Positions 39,701 to 54,700 of a DNA stretch of 64,000 nt are shown here, in pieces. Each line of letters opens with the position of its first letter. Within the stretch, counting starts at the first letter, position 1. The notes below the pieces were generated by a model. It made no database searches and was not told the origin of the DNA. It saw only the letters and a program-made list of their open reading frames with translations. Source of the stretch: Manduca sexta (taxonomy: Eukaryota; Arthropoda; Insecta; Lepidoptera; Sphingidae); contig NC_051141.1 of assembly GCF_014839805.1 (NCBI RefSeq), positions 9,308,777 to 9,372,776 on the forward strand. Reading direction: 5' to 3'. The position numbers and the translations under genes are program-made.

Positions 39701-42700
39701 CTATGTATTGTTTATACAATTCCCTAATTATTAGCAAAAAAGGAATAAATACTTTTTTAACAAAAAATATAACCGACTTCAAACATCACTACCAACAAAA
39801 ATATAATATGCATATATGAACTTTATATTTGCTGTCGGTGCCTTTCGAATATAATATTGTACCGCGTTTTTTATATAGGAGTGGTGCCTTCAAAATAATA
39901 AGTGGAGGCCAGCTGCCGATGGCTTATCAAGTTACGCTGTACGGAAGCTGTGTATCCTGGAGGTATCCGCATCCAAGGGCCATCACACGCGTCATCGTGT
40001 TTCCACTGCCGGGACAGGTAAGATTTATGATTACTGTACTACGGTTTTGTGATAAACATCATAATATTCCTCTGACATCTTATCTATCTATTGTCTATAA
40101 CGTGAGACGCGGTTGATTCTGTACTTGGTATACGTGTACTTAATTACATTTAAAACTGTTATCAATATGAACAACAGTCTATCCGTCATAGACCGTATCA
40201 ATACATTGTTAATGCGTTTAATTTAACAGAACAAGGAGACGGATTGTGTACTGGAATTCTTCTCACCGATGTTGTCGCGCTGGGAATCACATACCTATTT
40301 CAAACTACCTGTAGGAGAACCGCGCGAGCTTCAGCTACAAATATTACCACCAGGTAAAACAAAATTTATATAATAGTAGTTGTCTATGTATCTATCCTGT
40401 GTGATGTGTGATTTAATCACATTTTTGTTTCCAGAGGCTGTATTTGCACAGATCTGGCGCTTTAGAGCTTGTTACGACAATGATCTCAAAAACCCGCCAT
40501 ATGAATTTCAAATTTCGAAGTTTATGCCCAGGACTGATCCATTGGTAAATTTATCTCTATATAATATTTTGGATAAGAGGGATTTGCGACCCTGGGATCT
40601 TTGTAAGGTCATAAATCTATGTCCAAGTATTCGTTATGTCTATAGAAATTTATGTTCGGTCTTTGTGCTCACGAATTATAGGATGTTATGAGAAATATAC
40701 CTTACCAACAATATATGTTTGTCTTCAGTCTCCAGACGCGGCACCGGACCCTCCCAGTGGCCGCAGAGGCGATTGTGGCGTGACAGCAGAACAATTGTCG
40801 GGTGTACTCCGAGTGGACTCGTATTTCGCACCGCGTCTCCTCCCACAAACAAGACTTGTTGTTCGGGTAGCGTTTTTAGAGGTCCACGCTCATAATTCTC
40901 TGCCATGTTTGTCTAGGTACGAATGTAATATGAATGTATTACTCTATTGATTAACTTTGGCTCTAAATATATTTTGGCTGTTTTGGCATTTATCTTGTCT
41001 ATATATGTTTTGCACCAATAAGTCTATTTGATATGTTGACGTCTATCTTCGTTATCGATATAGTCAGGCGACAACGTTAGAGGGGTATTACGTGTCGCGG
41101 CCGCTGATGCGCAGTCATCGCGTACTAACGCTCTTAGCGCGTGACACCACAGCACACGCGCTGCTGGGCTCGCCGGCGGGTACACTGCTACTCTTAGACA
41201 CTAAGACCTCGTAAGTATACGACATCATCATTAGTGTTATACAAAATACCAACGAGTAAAATATAAACTTCCTTTTTATAGAGCAATCAGGAGTTCTTTT
41301 AAAATAATATGCTGTACGACCGATGTTTTATAATTTGAATGCCACCTGTCTCAATAATTTCTTCTTGCGTAACTAGAAGCGACATACTAGAAAGCACATC
41401 AGGCGCAATGGAGAGGCTGGTGGAAGAATTCAGCGCACAAATCGGGCTGACGATCCCGTGCGGTAGTTTGAACAACGTACGTGCGCGAGTGTGTGCGGGC
41501 GACGTGAGGGTGTCCCTGCTTGTGCCGCGGCTAAGGACCCTCCACGCGCTTGCTGGGGACTGGATGCCTGCTGTTGATCAGGTAAGCTATGCTGTGGTTA
41601 ATGACAAGTCCCAAATATTCATGTACACGGATTTCTTTAAAGCTACTTTACTAATTTTACGGATTAGAAAGCGGAGATTAATTGGTTGCAATTATGTTAT
41701 ACCTTTTGAATTGATCATCTCTCATTTTCACAACATATTTTTGTTGCGCACGCAGTATCTCCAAGACTCACCCTTATACACCGCAAAGGAGCTGTTTAGT
41801 GATAAGATTATGAGTAAGCGCGAACTGGCGGCTGCGGCGGAAGTCGCCCTGGAAGGCAGAGTTTTTCTCTGGATACACAATAGCTGCGCGTCTGCATTGA
41901 GGATCGGGCAGGAGGGAACTGATGAAGTGGTTCCTTTGGGACCTGGAGCGAGGCTGGCTTATCGGTAAGCTCACAAATGAAATAACGCGTATTTAAACAT
42001 AAATATTAGGGTCCTTATACGATTTTTCAAATTTGGAATTTATTTCAGATGGCGAAATCCCACAGCTGCAAAGAAAATACGTTTTGCGTTCGCTGGGCCG
42101 ACTACCGATTGGCATTGGTCTAATAGTAAGTTATAAACTACAGTACCGTATTATTTACTGCACCGATGTACTTTGGTTAAGTGTAAAACGTATATATGTA
42201 TATCATGAAATAAATTTCAAATAACGATAGTCACATATTTTTCTGTTATATTTTGCTTTGAAATAGCACTGAACGAATTCAAACTTTCTTAAGGCGATAC
42301 CTCAAGGTCCATTTTCATACATTTTGTTTCACCTTTAATCTGGGTAACTAAACAAGTATTGGCAAGTAAAGAATTTAAATTCACGTCTAGTTAGTGATTA
42401 GTTCTCGCAGTTGAAAGAAAAACGTAAAAATAATTAATAATCATGGATATTTCGGCCTTTAAAATTTAATATGACGAAATTTTTAAACTTTTGTGTCCGT
42501 ATCAACAATGGGATTTTCTTTCCTAAAATAAACATCAAAGAGTTTGCTTTATTTTAGACATGCTTAAAAAGTTCATGTGTATTGTGTAGAAGTGTTTTGA
42601 ACTTTTCAGTTAATATAATTACCTTTGTGGCTGATTGTATACGAAAACATATTAAAATTAAGGAGGGTCTCAGCGAGTTTTCTAATTAATACTACGGAAA

Positions 42701-45700
42701 CCATAGACAAATGTGTTTGATGGAAAGAATATGAAGTACTATATTGTTCATTAATTTGCAATAATATCTGATACGGTATTAAATGTGAGTAATACTTCGT
42801 TCCCCAGGTATACCATTCACAGCTGGTTGCGCAAGAGTCCGACTGGAGGACGCAGAGTCTCTTGGCAGCAGCAAGCTGACCCCGGGAGCTGGAGTGTTCC
42901 TACACGCGAAGGTAGAGGAAACCGGGGCGCGGCGATGCTTACACCTGGCGGGGAGACTGGCGCTAGCCAACATGCTGCGGTTTGACTTGCTCTACAAGGT
43001 GATTTATGAAAAAGAGATATATAATATAATTTAGTACGTGACCCGACAGAGGTAGTCCTGTCTTAAATAGGTCTTAAATTTGAATATTAAATTGGTATAA
43101 TTAATCAACCGATCCATCTGTGTTAAACGATATTTGCAGCGCGCATTCTGTCAATCACTGACAGTTTGTCAAACAACTGACAGCTATGTAAAATTAATAT
43201 TGTCGTTATTTTTATTTTCATAAATGTTCCGCTCAGCTTCCTTAAATTTTATTTCGTCAGAACCTTCTATTTATAATAATTAACACAACAAAAAATAATC
43301 AGCGGAATTGTTCCATCCGTTCACGCGTGATGCGATGACCAAGGGAAAAGGTATTTATTTTTATATACCTACAGACGTTGTCCCGTCTCAACTATGAATT
43401 CGCAGCGTGCATTCTGTCAATCGCTGACAGTTATTTCAAACAATTGACAGTTATATAAAATTAATATTTTAGTTAAGTTTTCTTCAATTTTCAAATTTTC
43501 CGCGCAATTATTTGAATTTTTTCTTTCATAAAAACCTTCAACTGACAATAAAAAAAACATAACAAAAAATAATAGTGAAATCGGTCCAGCCGTTCACGCG
43601 TAATGGCGTGACCAATGGAAATAGGGATTCATTTATACAAAAAATAAATATTTTATGGTAAAGTATTTTTTTTTATTATTTACAGTATTACCTTAATAGT
43701 AGCGTGACGTCACTATATATTACTTTTATTGCCAATAAAATTTTGGGGAAGGCACGATGCAGTGTCAAAATATTATATTCATACATAATATTTTGATGTG
43801 TCGTTACGTTGACCCTAAAACATAGTGCTTCCTGTGTACAATAAATATTTTTTAAGCAACCTTCAAAGAAAGAATTTAAATAGTCATACATTTTTTTATC
43901 AGTTCTCATACATATCAATAAAGATGTGAACAATCTAACAGGTACGAGCTAGGTGTACAGACTCTAATCAGTGGCGCACAGTGTGCTCCGGAGAGCTAGG
44001 CTCCGAGACAGTGGGAAGGACCGTCCTATGCGGCGCTGTATGCGAGATGGTCCTCAAGTAAGTATCTATAGTTGACTTTTTCCTGCAGAGAAAATCACTT
44101 ATTATAACTGCTATTTTGCTACATGTTTGTCAATTGTATAGTCATGATATATTTTAATTCTTTCTAGAATAAAATTGATGAGCCACGACACCGGCTGGTC
44201 CGGTGATATTCCATTGAAGGAGTGCCCGAAAGAAAACGTCCCGTGGCTAGTGAAAGGTATACATGTGCATATTATTTTCGTATTTACTTTAACAATTAAG
44301 CCGATAGGTAGTAATATTATTTATTTATTTAGTACTTTATATACAATAATGTATACACATAGACATATTTTTAGAAGCTATCTAAAAATACGGTTAGCGC
44401 TATTCCAAATTTATAATAGGAGCATATAGAAAGAAACTAAAATAAAACATATCTGCAATGTGTTATTATTATTTTGGTTTTTTTTGGAATAAATAAATTA
44501 ATTGTTAGATGGGTGTAAATCTTTGCATATTCTTGCTTATAATTCGCGTGCCCTAGGATTTCGCTATTTTTAAGATCAGCTCTGTTTTTTAAGCACTCAC
44601 CCGAGACATTCTTAGTAAGAGTAGGCCGTTTTATTTATAAAACTTTCATAAAAATTCTCATATAAGTGTATGTACATTAGTGCCGAGCGAGGGCGACGTG
44701 CCGTACATGTCTGTGTGGTGCCGCGTAGTACGCGCGCGCAGCGATGGACGTATTCTTGCCATGGTGTGGCCGTTGTACGTGCTGCACTCGCATCTGCCAC
44801 TCGACACCGACGTAAGTATGATATGATAAATAGCATAGAATTTAGGATTCTTAGGTTGCAATCAATAATCGATATCGGTACAGTGGGTTTCTGTCGATCT
44901 ATTCAAATATAAGAGCCTAAGTCCTCAAACAGCTGCAGAAAATACATTGTTACTTGATATTAAAAATACTTGAGTATCGCTAATGAATATTTGACCCAAT
45001 AATTGTTCATAATTTATATTTGGGATCAATAATTATAGTTGTGTTATCGTTCCGTATACATATCAGCAAGTAATATAACTCATGCCATATAATATAAAAA
45101 AACATTACACAAAACAATAATAAAACTAAAGAAGTAAATAAAATTCCAGGTATTAATATCAACAGAGACAGGATTGTCATCGACGGAGCTCGGGCCGGAT
45201 CAGAGCCGTCCGCCGCCGCTTATACAAACGACGCCGGGCCGCGGCACTAGCACACATCTACTAGCACCAGGAACCACTGCTGCTAGACACAACTTGTCAT
45301 TCCAATACAGGTAAAGCAACTTGTGATTGCGGTTCCATTAGTGGGACAATTCTCAAAATAATCTCGGACTCGAATCAACAATTTGAGTTCTCGACTGTAA
45401 AATTAAGAAAGTTGAAGGTATTTTCTCGAGTCTTGTATTCTTAGCCACAATCGAAATAAAATACGAATAAATGTTTAATCAGAGTAGCAAAATGTTGCCA
45501 TTCATTATTAAACAAACAGCGCGCGAGGTTCCGTTTTATGTAAGTTAACCGATTTGCAATTGTATACGACACTACTGTACATTTACTGTTTACTTTGTAC
45601 TGGTATTGACGGCTCTCCAGTCTCCATTAGTGGAAGTAATTCAACCAGTCAATGTACGAGAAATATATGTCTTGAAATTTTCAAAAAAGACCAACCCTAA

Positions 45701-48700
45701 TTTAATTCGAGTCACAATATTATTATGATCCTTATTGTAATAAAAGAAGGCTTAATGACGTAAGGATTTATTTTCAACAGTACCTAAAAAAATTTTTTTT
45801 CTGCTCTTTGCTATATTTAAACGGTGCATGTCTAACGAATGGTGAGAGCGCATAATTTTTTTCACAATAAACTTTTTTTATTCGGTTTTATTGTCATTTT
45901 GTTATGAGCGACGAAATTAAGTGGTTTCTTCCAAGGCGTTATAGTAGATTTTCACTATAGTTATTATTGTACTTAACATTAGTTCGAAATGCCAAAATAG
46001 TTGCGTTAGGTTGAAGAAAACCACAAGGACGCCGGAATACTCACTAATCATTAATTATTTAAGAAATATCGAATGTCCCGTAACCCGCGAGGTGGTGCCT
46101 CTACATTACGGCGTGACTGACACGTCGGTATTCGACAAGAGGGCGCCAGTAAACAGCGTTGATGAGGTCATCGAAGACATTCTACGATGGTAAGTGCAAA
46201 ATACTAATGTAAAAAAAATATGCAGTCTATTGAGTGATATATTATTTTTGTGTCACTTTTTCTAAATCCAGTATAGAAGTATATGCATTAAAATTGTAAG
46301 ATACGCTAAACGCTAGCCCCACATCACGTATTTTATACTAAATTGGTTTAGTAAAATTATGATTTGAATATTGTATATTTATAATTTATTATTATATGTT
46401 ACTGTAAAAAGCCTATTTTATTAATGTGGCATTAAGTAAGTTATTTAGTTGGTGAATTTCTACTGTTTGGTACCAAAGGTTGAAGCGGTCTAGCAGAAGT
46501 GCCGTGTCGTCGTGGCCTTACTCGGTTGTAGCAAAACATTGGTCGGGAACCTGGCAGCCGGCCCTGCTGCAACCCAGGTGTGAAGTTACGGTATGTTTAA
46601 TCCCAATTTTTCTATTTGGTTCCTCAATATTATAAGTATTATGATTACACGGGTTTGTCCGATGTCGTTGCTTAGGTAAGGTACCAAGCGGTGCGCGCTG
46701 GTGGAGGCTGCTGCCTCGAAGTCCAGCTGTGTCCGGTGGTACTGCTCTGCAACGCGACACCCATAGCACTCACTCTACGAGCGCACGATGCCGCGCCGCT
46801 ATGCAAGCTGGAGCCAGGCTCGGCCATATCGCCACCTTCCGTTGTGCTGAAAGTAAGTGGTATTGATCATCATCAACCCGTTGCAGTCCACTGCTATAAA
46901 TAGGTCCCTCGCAAGAATAGCCACAGAACCGGGTCTGCTGCTTTATGCATCCAATTGCTGCTTAAATGGTGTTGGTATGCAATAATTCACAAGTTTCCGA
47001 AATTGTTGTAACTGTTCACTTAATTTTCAAAAATAATTTGAGTACATTTTCATAAAATAAATCTGAGTTTATAATACATATAAACTTAGAATTGTAATAT
47101 AAGTATTTCACCCATCTGTGTTATATATAGCTACTTCTTATGTCTGATAGAAACCGCTGTTCATGTCGGTGGAGATGGGCCGCGAGACGTTCGTGAGCGG
47201 GCAGCTAGCGGTGTCTGCGCAGGAGCCGGGCCGCTATGGCGCGCCGCCGCCTGGACACGTTACCCTCGACCATGCCGCCGACTTCGCTATACAGTGCAAT
47301 CAGAAGGTCCTTACAATCTTTTACTACCTTTCTCACTTATTATGTAATTAGACTATAACTCTTAATTCCACCTAAGTATTAATTATCATGTAGCTGATTT
47401 CAATAAAGGATCCCACTCACTTTTTTTCCATCATTTTGCGAAAAGAGATCAATCAAAATAAACTTCCCTGATATGGTTATTTTGATTGTATTTATTAAGT
47501 GTGGGATAATTTATTGAAAACAATCGTTAGTAAACTTCATATTGGGGCTCTCCTTTGACATGGAACTTTTTATGTTGTTTCTATCTGATTTTATTGTGCA
47601 TTGTTCAGGTGGCGCTGATGACTATGTACTATGAAATAAAGGAAGATATAAACGTGCTTGGCGTCAGTTCCACATACGTACTCATCAACAGACTCGACAC
47701 TGAAATACTGGTAATCAGTCACCAGTTGCTTAACAACAATTAATTGATAGTTGCGTAATACTGTTCTTTTTTTTTAATATTTATATTTACTTATCAGATA
47801 TATTTACAATGCATAGGTATCGGCTATGGCAGTGCCAAACGAGGCGGACGAAGTTGCTGTTCTGCGTCCCAAAACATTTAAAGTTATTTCACCGACTAAA
47901 GATGGCAGGTTAGTTGTGGAACGTATTTGATGATTTCTTATTGTTAAGTCGTGCATTCTTTGCCAATAAAATAAAAAATATATAATCTATACTATTATAT
48001 AAAGCTGAAGAGTTTGTTTGTTTGAACGCGCTAATCTCAGAAACTACCGGTTCAAACTGAAAAAAAATGTTGTGTTGGATAGCCCTTTGTTCGTGGAGTG
48101 TTATAGGCTATATATCATCACGCTATACCCAATAGGAGCGGAGCAGTAATGGCTAATCTCAGGAACTACTGGTTCGAACTGAAAAATTCTTTTTGTGTTG
48201 ATAGCCCTTTGTGGAGTGCTATAGGCTATATATCATATCGCTATACCCAATAGGAGCAGAGCAGTAATGGCCAATCTCAGGAACTACCGGTTCGAACTGA
48301 AAAAATATTTTTGTGTTAGATAGCCCTTTGTTCGTGGAGTACTATTGGCTATATATCATCACGCTATGACCAATAGAAGCGGAGCAGTAATGAAACATGT
48401 TGCAAAAATGGGGAAAATTTATTAGTTTAGAGAGCTTCTGTTGCGTGCGCTGCGTAAACGGTTAAAGTTATGCAACAATAGTTTATGACGGGATTGTTCC
48501 TCTTAAAAAGTTCTACAAAAATATATTATACTTCAAAGTCTCCCACTGCATCTGTCTGCCTGAACGTGTTAAACTGAAAAACTACCCAACGTATTAGGAT
48601 AAAATTTGTTATGGAGTCAGTTTGAGACCCTGGCTCCCGGGAAAATATATAGCGTGACTTTTATAACGGAAAACTTTAGCACGAAAAACTTTATAACGCG

Positions 48701-51700
48701 GGCGGAGCCGCGTCAAAAGCTAGTAAATATATATGTAACAAAAGCATAGTTGTGTTTTTAACGTCTTCCTTTCTCGTATAATGAAGGAATATGAAATTTA
48801 TTGTAAAAAAGACATTTTATTTCCATAGGATGTTTAATTATAATAATTATTGAATGACTCAATAATAAGTATATAATGGGTAGTGGAGTGATAGTTTATA
48901 ACTGTGTCAGCATCCATGGCACGTCATTGTGTCGTTTCTGGCTGCGCGGGCGCTGGCGCGGCGGTGACCCGGCGGAGTTGCGCACGTACTTGTGCCTGGC
49001 GCTACCCGCGGGTGCGTACCCGGCGAGCGCGCCCGTGCCCGTGAGTCTCGGCACTGCGCCCGTGCGGAGAGCGCTGGCGTTGCTTGATCACAACAATGTC
49101 TCTGTGAGTAAATACCAGTGAATTATATTGTCATTTAATTCACAAGACAAGAGATTCTCAACCAATTCGCACTAGGTCAGCGTATTATACTAAGGTTTAA
49201 TCCATCTCAGTAGTAGAGGAGGCCCGTGCCCAACAGTGGGACAGTATATAATAAAAAGAGATAAGATTCTATTTGAAGAATGGATTATTAAAATCCTATA
49301 TATGTCATATATATAAATCCAGAAATGCAAAAAAGACAATATAATTTTTTTTGTGATGTACTTGCATATTTTAGTAATAAATTGAGTATTAAATGATTCA
49401 GCTCATATATGTATATCATCATGTTACCAATAGGTGCCAGTTGTAGTGACACAAGTGAAGCACGAATGCCGATGGTTGATAGCGGTGAACAAGGACACTT
49501 GCCCGCAGTTTGTTGTGCACAACCGTTCGCGTGGCTCTCTTGTAGTCGGGCAACCGTTACACATAAACGATGAACCATCTACATCCGCTATTTTGGTGAG
49601 TATTGGTTAATCTCGCCAAATTGATTCTTTTAAGTGATGGTAATGGCGCAATCCGAAATTATGAGTACAACTATGTGTAGTATATATAATACAATATTCC
49701 TGCTAGAAAAGTCAATAAATACCTACCGCTTCATGTCGCTCCCTTGACGCTAGTAATAAAAAGCAATCTATATGTTAAATTAAAACTTGGGTTACCCGTA
49801 TACCAAATTCCTTTTTCGCTATTCTGCTTAGTTTCGTATTTCGCTATCCACGCCGCACTTGAGAAAGTCACTTTCTATAGGTCAATATAACCAAAAATAC
49901 GTGCTACCTGGAAGTTAGAAAATGTTCACTGTCTGCTAGGACAATGCCAAAAACATATTTATCGATTATAGATAATGAAAAAAGAGTTTGGAGACTTCCT
50001 TGGCCATTCAAAATCGCACTGCGTTTCATGTAGATTTTGTCTGAGATTGGCAATTGTGAATAGAATGTTACTGTAATAAATAACTAATAAGCCACTTCTA
50101 CAGGCCACAACCGAGTGTTCTGGCACGAAATGGTGGTGTGTGGTGCATCCGGGCGCGGTGACGCACTATTCGAGCCCGGCGCACTGTCAGCGGTTCCCGC
50201 CGCCGTCGCACGCCGCGCCCGCCGCCACGCACGTCCCTTTTCTCACATTCTCCAAGGCTAGGGGTGAGTTACTAGTGATGTAGATTGTTATCGAAAATGA
50301 AATATGTGCAAAAAAATCACCAAATACAATGTGACTCGACTCAAATGAGTTCTCACTCAAATTTTAATTAATTCATATTTTCTGCGCTCATATTGGCAAT
50401 ATAAACTTACATGTTGCTTCAGTCCCATCGTACCTTATTTAAAGAAGATTTGGATATGTGATTATAAAGTAATTATTCCATTGTATAATTATATACGATG
50501 ATAAATGTGAAAACTATGTATTCTTACTCTTATATAAATTCGGGCCTTCGCAGTAATACTAACAATTGATTTGTTTCAGAAAAAAGCGATCCCGATTGGT
50601 GCCAGCCAGTTGCGGTGACCGACGGCGAGCAATTAGTGCAACTCAGTGGCGGAGATACGATTAAAATGCGCGTGCGCACTCACCCCCACTCCACGCATAT
50701 CGCGCTACACGACGTCGATGAGGTGACTTTATTTCATTATGTGGCATAAGCATCACAATAAAATATTAGTTACTTATAAAAACACAACATAGCGAATCTT
50801 TATCCATATATGAATGCAATAATCGCGACAGCATCGAATAACTCCAAGAAAAATTATTGAGAACCCTTAACGTCTTCGGGTATTTCATGTTGGGCACGTC
50901 TGGGTTTAATAGCTCCCTCATACATGATAATAAAAAACAATGGTCTTTCTCAGCACGATATATCTGCTAGCGACATCCGACGGCGACTCTTTGGTGCTGT
51001 TTCTTCGGACTATTCGATGCAATCATTTTTGGATGATGTAAGTGAAAGTTCAGTATTAATGAAACAATTTTTACTGAATGAGACGGTATAGTACTTTGGT
51101 GAGTTCACATATTTTTATAATAGTAAACACGGATTAATATAAACATATAGGCAGGGAGTTTCCCGTATGCAGCTAACCTCGATAACCGGAAAACTATAGA
51201 AACGTTTTTCTCATTTCTTAGCAAACCCCACCGACGTCCATCAACTTAGAACGAACCGGCGCTGACGAGAAACGTAAGTTAACATTTTTTTTATGTTCAA
51301 ATGATTATAATTAATGTAAGATACCGATTACTCTTTATAATTTGCACAATGTTATGATTATATTCTTAAGTATGGACTAATCTCACACAGTTTAGACACA
51401 TCATCTCACATTAGAACCAACAGTTGGCATACATCATGTGAGAAGTATTTATACCAATATTCTTTTCTAGTGATTTGTGCAATGTATTTAACAGAAGTTT
51501 ATCCTAGATCTACACAATCACATTTGACAATTTTATGAATATAACGATTGCTATGAACAGTTTTGAAGCGGTCAGTGAACATCGAGGCAGGAGCTCACGG
51601 CGGCTCTGAGGAATTGGCGGGACTAGCGAAGCCGGCGCGGGTCTCTCCAACTGGGACTTCGCTTGCTGGCGACTCCGAGAGCACGAAGAACGCAGAGTCC

Positions 51701-54700
51701 ACGGTGCTGTTGTACCCAGACACTACCGATTCGACTGGTATTATTGAAACGTTATTGCTAGCGCATTGCGGTTTGTTGTCAAAATTTAAAGTGACAACCA
51801 ATTTTACGATTTTTTTTTAGTGGATGATGGTTTGTTCTCAGTGCTACAAGATGATTCCCAGGAAACTACTGCGGCTGAGCCAAAGGATACAGAGTCGACG
51901 GAGGACAATTCTTACGTGATCCATCAAGAAGTCCATGACCCTGGTAATAAATTAATTGAATATAAATAATATATAAGAAGATTTTTAATAAGATATGGTT
52001 TTTTGTTTTTTGCATTATGTACTATTGTATATTTTTTAGTTTATACATATTGGAATATTGTTTTATCTAATAAAATAATTTAATTCAATTTTATTTGGGT
52101 TAATGTTAGTAAAAAAATGATGGTTTAAAACTAAGAAGCGTTCTCCAGACTTATTAAAGCATACAAATAGTTCCTTACGCTAAACTTGTCGGCTTAATAT
52201 AATATTTCTTACTAATACATTCGTGTTAGACTGGAAGGAGACGGGTGCGATGTGGAGAGTGAGCGAGCGGCTGCGGTGCGTACTGACTGGCGTCATGGTT
52301 TCCCTCGCCTCCTCTACGGATGCTCTCCCGTTACTAGCACTTCATGTTGACCGTGCTGCGCTGTTAGTGCTCACTGATAACAAAGTAAGTCGTAGAAAAT
52401 ATTATGAAAGAATAATTGCTAGTGGTAAGATACTTATATCTTGTATACCCCAGATAGCCAAGCATTGAAACCCGTCGTAGTACCCGTGCCCGTCGTACGT
52501 ACATAAGTGCTTTACGTCCGTGATCAGCCTGTGTATATACAAACAGCTCGCCATAATATTATCGACTGCTAAGGGATAATCGCCTCTCGTCAGTCGATTC
52601 TATCCGGACCACGCTCGACTCACCATTAAGTGCAGTGGAGCCACTTTGTCGTGCACGTATTAAAAGTATTTTTCACAAATTATTACTACTTTAATTTAGG
52701 CAACATTGAATAGATTTGGTAAATCTATTCAATGATCTTCCCGCCTCTACATTTATGTAATACTAGCTTTTGCCCGCGGCTCCGCCCGCGTTATAAAGTT
52801 TTTCGGGCTAAAGTTTTCCGTTATAAAAGTCACGCTATATATTTTCCCGGGAGCCTATGTTCTTCCCAGGATCTCAAACTGTCTTCATACCAAATTTTAT
52901 CCTAATACGTTGGGTAGTTTTTGAGTTTAACACGTTCGGGCAGACCGATGCAGCGGGGGACTTTGTTTTATGATATATTTTTGTAGAACTTTTTAAGAGG
53001 AACAATCCCGTCATACATTATTGTTGCATAACTTTAACCGTTTACGCAGCGCACGCAACAGAAGCTCTCAAAACTAATAAATTGTCCCCGTTTTTGCATC
53101 ATGTTTCATTACTGCTCCGCTCCTATTGGGTATAGCGTGACGATATATAACCTATAGCACTCCAGGAACAAAGGGCTATCCAACACAAAAATATTTTTCA
53201 GTTCGAACCGGTAGTTCCTGAGATTAGCGATTACTGCTCCGCTCCTATTGGGCATAGCGTGATGATATATAGCCTATAGCACTCCACGAACAAAGGGCTA
53301 TCCAACGCAAAAAGAAATTTTCAGTTTGGACTGGTAGTTCCTGAGATTAGCGCGTTCAAACAAACAAACAAACAAACAAACAAACAAACAAACAAACTCT
53401 TCAGCTTTATATAATTTATTATGTAATATAAAAACTTACTCATCATATAAAACGTTTTATTTGTTATTAATCAAAATTACGTAATACATTCAATAGAGAA
53501 CGAAGACAATAGTATCGATAGCAGACGTGCAAATAGACAACATGCAGTACGAGTCGGGGCAGTATGACTTCCCGGTGGTGGCCAGCACTCGCGCCGAGCG
53601 GTCGGTGCGCCACCACGCACCGTCGTTGTGGACCATGTTTGCTGAGAGAAACGCGTTCGCGACGAGGCACGCCGACGCGAGGCTGCTGCTGCGTCTGCAA
53701 TACGACAAATGGAACGTTGTCAACTATAGATATAGAGGTAAGTTGTGTACACCTACCATTCAATACAACATAATAGACTTTGCTCCTGTTTCAAAGATTA
53801 GACATGTATTATTAATAGACAAAAGGTATCAAAAACATAACCCTAGTTGACTTCGAATTTTCAAGTTGTTGTTAACTTTTAATTAGCTTGACTTTGAAGT
53901 GTAAATTATGTTTATTTATGTAGAGCTGTCGGAGATAGAAATTCGCGTTGGCCCATTGGCGGTGTATGTGGAGGACGCGTACGTGACTGCGCTAGTGGAA
54001 CTGTCTCGGCTGGCGTTCCCGGCGGCTGCGGCGAGTGACGCGGCTGTCCCGCTTGCTGAAGAGCGCTCTCTCGTGTCGCCGGTGCGCATGCGCTCGCTGC
54101 TCGTACATCCCCTCGATCTTACGCTCACGCTGCACACCGCTGTAAGTTTTTCACACCAATATGCATAAATGTAGTTAACTATTTACATTTATCAAAACTA
54201 GCTTTTGCCCGCGGCCCTGCCGCCGTGAAAGGGTTTTCCGGGATAAAAGTTCCGCTATATATTTTCCCTGGATAAAAAGTAGCCTATGTCCTTCCCAGAG
54301 TCTCAAACTATTTCCATACAGAATTTCATCGAAATTCGTGGGGTACTTTTCGATTTTATCTAAATAGCTAAACTCGACTAAATAATCTGTACTTACAGAT
54401 TAGGTTTTGCCCACAGCTTCATTATCGTGAATTGAAAAATTAGATTACACACAAATTTCCATAATTTCCTACTGAAGCAAATTACTGAGATAAAAAGTAA
54501 CGTATTCATAAACTATGGTTTACCGTACATAATATGTAAATCCTAAAGAAAATTACTAATATATTTCTTCTGATACAGGTGCGCATGTATATTGCGCTGG
54601 ATCAGAGTCCTTTACGGCTGAGCGCGTTCAAACTGCACGATTTAATGACTTCGACGGAGCGGTTGACGCATGCGCTCACTGTACACTACCTATCTGCTGC

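Noticed and set aside
40380..40950. Two overlapping independent plus-strand genes
   Set aside because: They are VPS13B exons 50 and 51 extended into introns; proper AG/GT sites and phase join them to neighbours.
53564..53773. 69-codon alternative plus-strand frame
   Set aside because: Overlaps exon 76 in another frame; the exon frame matches VPS13B (QYDFPVV).
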